A DNA stretch of 8,487 nt from Desulfovibrio sp. (GTDB lineage Bacteria; Desulfobacterota; Desulfovibrionia; Desulfovibrionales; Desulfovibrionaceae). The notes beneath the pieces were generated by a model. The model worked only from the letters and a program-made list of their open reading frames with translations, was not told where the DNA came from and searched no databases. Where the stretch lies: assembly GCA_031282465.1 (NCBI GenBank), contig JAITDR010000055.1, positions 1-8,487 of the forward strand, written 5' to 3'. Shown one piece after another: positions 4,516 through 8,487 of the stretch (positions are counted from its first letter, which is position 1; each line of letters begins with the position of its first letter). The translations under genes and the position numbers were made by a program.

Positions 4516-7185
4516 TCAGTTTGCGGCCGCGGGTTCCTGCCGGAATATTTCCCGAAAAACGTTCAGCTTGGCCTCGGCCTGTTCCAGTTCAGCCGTGCGC
4601 GCCCTGTCGCGTTCCACGATTTCAGCGGGGGCCTTTTCCACAAAGGCCGGATTGGCCAGTTTGGCGGCCAGGGCGGAGCGTTCTTTGCCCAGTTTCGCCA
4701 GTTCTTTGTCCAGACGGGCCGCCTCCACGGCAAAATCAACCAACCCCTTGAGGGGCACAATGATTTCGCTGCCGCAGGACACCGCGCTCGCGGAGGCCCG
4801 CGGGGCCTCCACCGCCGGGTCTATACGCAGATCGTTCAACCCGGCGAGAGCCGTAAATACTTCGCGTTGCTCTTCGAACAGCGCCCGCGCCGCCGCGTCA
4901 CGCGGACGTATCAACGCGGCGGCCTTGCGCGAAGGTGGAATATTCAGTTCCGCACGAATGGTACGCACGGCCGTTATCGCCCCCTGAAGCAGTTCCATGC
5001 GCCCGGCGTCTTCGGCATAGTCCGCGACGTCGCGCGGCGCCGGAAAGGGCATGAGGGCTATGTCCTTGACGGCGTCCCGGCCGGGCAGGGCGTCCCACAG
5101 TTCCGACGTGATGAACGGAACGAGGGGATGCAGAAGCACGAGGGTTTCACGCAGAACGGCAAAAAGCACCAACTGCGCGAGAGGCCTGCCCTCCCCCCGC
5201 AGTTCGGACTTGATCAGTTCCAGATACCAGTCGCAAAATTCGCCCCAGATGAATTTGTACAGCGCCTGAGCGGCGTCGTTGAAACGGTATTCGTCCAGCG
5301 CCGCACCCTGCTGCGTTTTCAGGTCTTCCAGTCGGTGCAGAATCCAGCGGTGGTGCAGCCCCTGTACCCCGCCGGGGCCGAGAGGGGCGGGCGCTCCGTC
5401 CGCGTTCATGAGCGCAAAGCGCGCGGCGTTCCACAGTTTGTTCATGAAATGGCGGGAGCCTTCAATGCGTTCTTCGGAAAGACGGATATCCCGGCCCATG
5501 GCGGCAAAGGCCGCCAGCGTGAACCGCAGGGCGTCCGTGCCGTAGCGGGCGATCATGTGCAGCGGGTCAATGACGTTGCCCGACGACTTGGACATCTTTT
5601 TGCCCTGGGCGTCACGCACCAGAGCATGAATATAACAGCGGCGGAAAGGCACTTCGCCCGTGAAATGCAACCCCATCATCAGCATGCGCGCCACCCAGAA
5701 AAAAAGAATGTCGAAGCCGGTGACCAGCACGCTCGTAGGATAAAAACGACGCATTTCCGGTGTTTCGTCCGGCCAGCCGAGGGTGGAAAAAGGCCAGAGC
5801 GCGGAGGAAAACCACGTGTCGAGTACATCGGAGTCCTGCGTCAAATTGCTCCCCGCGCATTCGGGACAGCGTTGCGGCGCGTCCTCCTGCACGACGAGCG
5901 TACCGCACGCTCCGCAAGTCCATGCGGGGATGCGGTGCCCCCACCAGATCTGCCTGCTTATGCACCAGTCGCGGATGTTGTCCAGCCAGGTGTAGTAGGT
6001 TTTGACCCAAGAGGAAGGGAAGATGCGGGTTTGCTCCGGCACCGCCGCGCGGGCTTTTCCCGCCAGGGGTTTGACGGACACGAACCACTGCAGGGAAGGC
6101 AACGGCTCGATGATTGACCCGCAGCGGTAGCAGTGCCCGACATTGTGCTCACAGGGGCGTTCTTCCTCCAAAAAGCCGCCGTCGCGCAGGTCGACGACAA
6201 TCCGGTCGCGCGCCCTGTCCCTGGACAGACCCGCATAAGCCCCCCCCTTGTCGTTGATATTGCCGTCTTCGTCGATGACCTGTATGCACTCCAGCCCGTG
6301 CTTGCGGCCCAGACGCCAGTCGTCGGGATCGTGCGCCGGAGTGACCTTGAGCGCGCCCGTGCCGAATTCACGGTCCACATAGGGGTCGGCGATAATCGGC
6401 AGGAGGCGGTCAAGCAGGGGAAGTCGCGCCTTTTTCCCGATCAGATCCCGATAACGTTCGTCTTCGGGGTGTACGGCCACGGCCGTATCGCCGAGCATGG
6501 TTTCCGGCCTGGTGGTGGCTACGGTGATATGGCCCGAGCCGTCTTCCAAAGGATAGCGGACAAAGCTCAACATGCCTTTGAGCGCCCTGTGCTCGACCTC
6601 GTCGTCGGCCAGGGCGGTGCGGCAACGGCTGCACCAGTTGACGATATATAACCCCTTGTAAATCAACCCCTCGTGATACAGACGGACAAACACCCTGCGT
6701 ACGGCGCGGGACAGCCCCTCGTCGAGGGTAAAGCGCTCCCTGCTCCAGTCCACGGACGCGCCCATCGCCTTTATCTGGCGGCGTATGTTGTTGCCGTATT
6801 CTTCCTTCCATTGCCAAACCCGTTCAACGAAGACCTCGCGTCCCAAATCGTGCCGGCTGCTGCCTTCTTCCTTCAGGCGGCGTTCGACGACGTTCTGGGT
6901 GGCGATGCCGGCGTGGTCTTCGCCGGGCACCCACAGCACCTGCCTGCCGAGCCGGCGTTGATGCCGGCAGAGGATATCCTGCAGGGTGAGGTTCAGGGCA
7001 TGACCCATGTGCAGGTTGCCGGTGACGTTGGGCGGCGGGATGACGATGGAAAAGGCGCCGGCTTCGGCGGCCGCGCCGAGGTCGGGGGTAAACAACTTCT
7101 GTTCTTCCCATAAAGCGCGGCGACGCGCCTCCACGGTTTCCGGCTCGTAGCCCGCGGGCAGGCCGGAATCACGGACATCGGTCAT
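4516..7185 (-). CDS. valS: Valyl-tRNA synthetase
   Basis: An 889-residue class I aminoacyl-tRNA synthetase, of ordinary length for bacterial ValRS. It charges tRNA-Val with valine in the cytoplasm using ATP. The HIGH motif appears as PPNVTGNLHMGH (51-62) and the second catalytic motif is KMSKS (530-534). The inserted CP1 editing domain that removes mischarged threonine spans about 210-345, with TTRPETMLGDTAVAVHP (224-240) and GTGALKVTPAHDPDD (275-289). Cys pairs near 424-427 and 440-443 resemble a zinc-binding insertion. The anticodon-binding helical domain covers about 610-760, and a C-terminal coiled-coil arm that contacts tRNA covers about 815-880. The ATG at 7185 has GGAG five bases upstream. 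The TPR gene ends only 27 bp upstream, so the two are probably co-transcribed. Nothing seems broken; this is the housekeeping backbone. Confidence 0.98.
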   Translation of the reverse strand: MTDVRDSGLPAGYEPETVEARRRALWEEQKLFTPDLGAAAEAGAFSIVIPPPNVTGNLHMGHALNLTLQDILCRHQRRLGRQVLWVPGEDHAGIATQNVVERRLKEEGSSRHDLGREVFVERVWQWKEEYGNNIRRQIKAMGASVDWSRERFTLDEGLSRAVRRVFVRLYHEGLIYKGLYIVNWCSRCRTALADDEVEHRALKGMLSFVRYPLEDGSGHITVATTRPETMLGDTAVAVHPEDERYRDLIGKKARLPLLDRLLPIIADPYVDREFGTGALKVTPAHDPDDWRLGRKHGLECIQVIDEDGNINDKGGAYAGLSRDRARDRIVVDLRDGGFLEEERPCEHNVGHCYRCGSIIEPLPSLQWFVSVKPLAGKARAAVPEQTRIFPSSWVKTYYTWLDNIRDWCISRQIWWGHRIPAWTCGACGTLVVQEDAPQRCPECAGSNLTQDSDVLDTWFSSALWPFSTLGWPDETPEMRRFYPTSVLVTGFDILFFWVARMLMMGLHFTGEVPFRRCYIHALVRDAQGKKMSKSSGNVIDPLHMIARYGTDALRFTLAAFAAMGRDIRLSEERIEGSRHFMNKLWNAARFALMNADGAPAPLGPGGVQGLHHRWILHRLEDLKTQQGAALDEYRFNDAAQALYKFIWGEFCDWYLELIKSELRGEGRPLAQLVLFAVLRETLVLLHPLVPFITSELWDALPGRDAVKDIALMPFPAPRDVADYAEDAGRMELLQGAITAVRTIRAELNIPPSRKAAALIRPRDAAARALFEEQREVFTALAGLNDLRIDPAVEAPRASASAVSCGSEIIVPLKGLVDFAVEAARLDKELAKLGKERSALAAKLANPAFVEKAPAEIVERDRARTAELEQAEAKLNVFREIFRQEPAAAN

Positions 7186-7212
7186 GGCATCTCCATCTCT
7201 CTGTTCCCTCGG

Positions 7213-8487
7213 CTACCCGGCTGATGCGGCGCCTTTATTCGATGCCGGTTTCTTCTGCGCGGGCTTGCTCTGTGCCGGTTTCTTTTGCGCGGGTTTACTT
7301 TGCGCGGGCTTACTTTGCGCCGGTTTGGCCTGCGCCGCTGCGGCAGGCGCGGTGCCGCGCAGGCGCTTGAGCAGTTTTTCGGCATCGGCCCGCAAGGGGA
7401 AAGCTTTATCGGCCGCAGGCGCTTTGAGCAGTTCCTCGGCTTCTTTCTTTTTTTCCTCATCCCCGGATGCGGCCAGCACTTCGGCCAGGTGGTAACGGGC
7501 GAAGGTGTTGTCCTGCTTAGCCGCCAGCGCTTTGCGCAGGGTTTCTTCCGCTCCGGCGGCGTTGCCGCGCAGCATGCGGACCCAGCCCAGAGTATCCAGG
7601 GGCTGCGAGGCGCCGCCGGCGGCAGCCTTGCCGGCCAGTTCCTCGGCCTCCTCCAGGCGTTCCGGGGTAGGCTTGTGCCGGGTCAGGAGAAAGGCGAGAT
7701 TGTTGACGGCGGCCAAGTATTCCGGCTTATCCGCGATGAGTTTGCGGTAGCGGGTTTCGGCTTCGGTGAATTTACCCGACTGCTCCAGAATCATTGCCGC
7801 GTACATTGCGGCGTTGAGGTTGTCCGGGTGCGCGGCATACAGGTCGCTGCAGAGTTTTACGGCCTTGTCGGTACGTTTGGTAGCGCCGTATATGCGTACC
7901 AGCATCAGCAGGGGCTGTTCCCAGGAGGGGGCGAGATCAAGGGCGCGAAGGTAGGCCTTTTCGGCTTTCTGCGCGTCGCCCGCGGCTACGGCGCATTCTC
8001 CGACCATGAAGGCGGCGGCGGCATCGTCGGGGCGTGCTTTCTGCCGTTTCTCGGCGAAGGCCAGGGCGACTTTCTGCTGTTTCGCGCCGATCTGCGCCCG
8101 GATGCGACCTTCAGCGGCGATGGTCGAGGCCGGGTTGAGCGCAAGCAGGCGGTCGTAAGCGGCCACAGCCTTGGCGATATTCTTTTGGGCTGTGTACAGC
8201 GCGGCGATGCGCAGCAGGGCGGTTTCCGCCACCTGGGGGTTCTCGTTCTCCGCAGGCTGTTCCAGCATTTTTACGGCATCGCCGTAGCGCTGCAACTGAG
8301 ACAGGACAGCGGAGGCGGCCATGGGGATGGAGGTGTCGTCCGGGACCGCCTTGCGGCCCATGTCCAGTATCATCAATGCCGCGTCCGGCATATTGCGCGT
8401 GAGGTAGATATCGGCCAGAGTAAGGTAGGCCGGAGCGTACTGCGGCGCGTTCGACAGCACACGGGTCACGGTATTTTCGGCAGCCTG
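7213..8487 (-). CDS. Tetratricopeptide-repeat protein with Lys-Pro-Ala-Gln tail (5' end outside the window)
   Basis: The frame is open to the window edge and ends with TAG at 7215-7213, giving about 424 visible residues. A GTG at 8469 could be read as a start, but in-frame codons upstream continue the same helical repeat, so the gene is probably longer. The visible part is a series of about eight or more 34-residue tetratricopeptide repeats, with typical Ala/Gly, Tyr/Leu and Pro spacing (for example AAFMVGECAVAAGDAQKAEK and NLAFLLTRHKPTPERLEEAE). This fold is a helical scaffold for protein-protein contacts. The C terminus is a low-complexity basic tail of KPAQS/KPAQK repeats. The partner and cellular location are unknown; an N-terminal signal, if any, is not in view. 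It lies just upstream of valS in the same direction. Confidence 0.85.
   Translation of the reverse strand, partial: QAAENTVTRVLSNAPQYAPAYLTLADIYLTRNMPDAALMILDMGRKAVPDDTSIPMAASAVLSQLQRYGDAVKMLEQPAENENPQVAETALLRIAALYTAQKNIAKAVAAYDRLLALNPASTIAAEGRIRAQIGAKQQKVALAFAEKRQKARPDDAAAAFMVGECAVAAGDAQKAEKAYLRALDLAPSWEQPLLMLVRIYGATKRTDKAVKLCSDLYAAHPDNLNAAMYAAMILEQSGKFTEAETRYRKLIADKPEYLAAVNNLAFLLTRHKPTPERLEEAEELAGKAAAGGASQPLDTLGWVRMLRGNAAGAEETLRKALAAKQDNTFARYHLAEVLAASGDEEKKKEAEELLKAPAADKAFPLRADAEKLLKRLRGTAPAAAAQAKPAQSKPAQSKPAQKKPAQSKPAQKKPASNKGAASAG
7247..7336 (-). repeat. Six tandem 15-bp units encoding the KPAQx tail
   Basis: Six imperfect 15-bp units (7247-7261 through 7322-7336) encode the pentapeptide Lys-Pro-Ala-Gln followed by Ser or Lys, with small variations at the ends, near the end of the TPR protein. 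The units keep the reading frame, so copy number can change without breaking the gene. The Lys/Pro/Ala composition suggests an extended, positively charged, disordered tail. Confidence 0.85.

Noticed and set aside
4477..6117. Long + strand open frame (546 codons) opposite valS
   Set aside because: It is antisense to a clear valyl-tRNA synthetase. GC-rich codons commonly keep the opposite strand open; the product is Arg/Gly-rich with no recognisable domain.
1..8487. CRISPR array, tRNA or rRNA genes, insertion sequences
   Set aside because: On reading both strands I saw no spaced repeat array, no cloverleaf-like sequence and no transposase or terminal repeats.

Overview
The window looks like chromosomal DNA of a GC-rich Gram-negative bacterium. 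The valS-type housekeeping gene, an exported DUF3179-family protein and a tetratricopeptide-repeat (TPR) protein would fit a Desulfovibrio-like deltaproteobacterium, but that placement is a low-confidence impression. The host backbone is GC-rich: one hand-counted 60-base line of valS (5341-5400) is 77% G+C. A block in the middle is much poorer: line 3841-3900 is 32%, 3661-3720 is 38%, 1861-1920 is 45% and 2521-2580 is 53%.

Layout. On the + strand, positions 1-324 hold the 3' end of an unrecognised helical protein. A secreted DUF3179 protein follows (364-1638, TTG start), with a 19-bp exact direct repeat straddling its start. On the - strand, reading right to left, there is a TPR protein whose 5' end lies outside the window (8487-7213), valyl-tRNA synthetase valS (7185-4516), a 209-bp spacer with an 11-G tract, and then a tight three-gene operon at 4306-1690. 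The operon runs convergently into the DUF3179 gene, with only 51 bp between their stop codons.

The operon is the point of interest. It encodes an AAA/OLD-like ATPase with a DUF3696-like end (470 aa), a PIN-like nuclease (176 aa) and a minimal ATP-dependent RNA ligase (226 aa). The genes are joined by two 4-base stop/start overlaps (ATGA, then GTGA), so they are probably co-translated as one functional unit. A nucleotide-driven ATPase paired with a nuclease is a common layout of anti-phage systems. An RNA ligase as third partner is unusual and suggests an RNA cut-and-reseal function. PIN enzymes typically leave 5'-phosphate and 3'-OH ends, which are the ends this ligase family joins, so no kinase/phosphatase would be needed. 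Low GC content and placement between backbone genes suggest horizontal acquisition. I know of no named system with exactly this trio, but I could not search for one.
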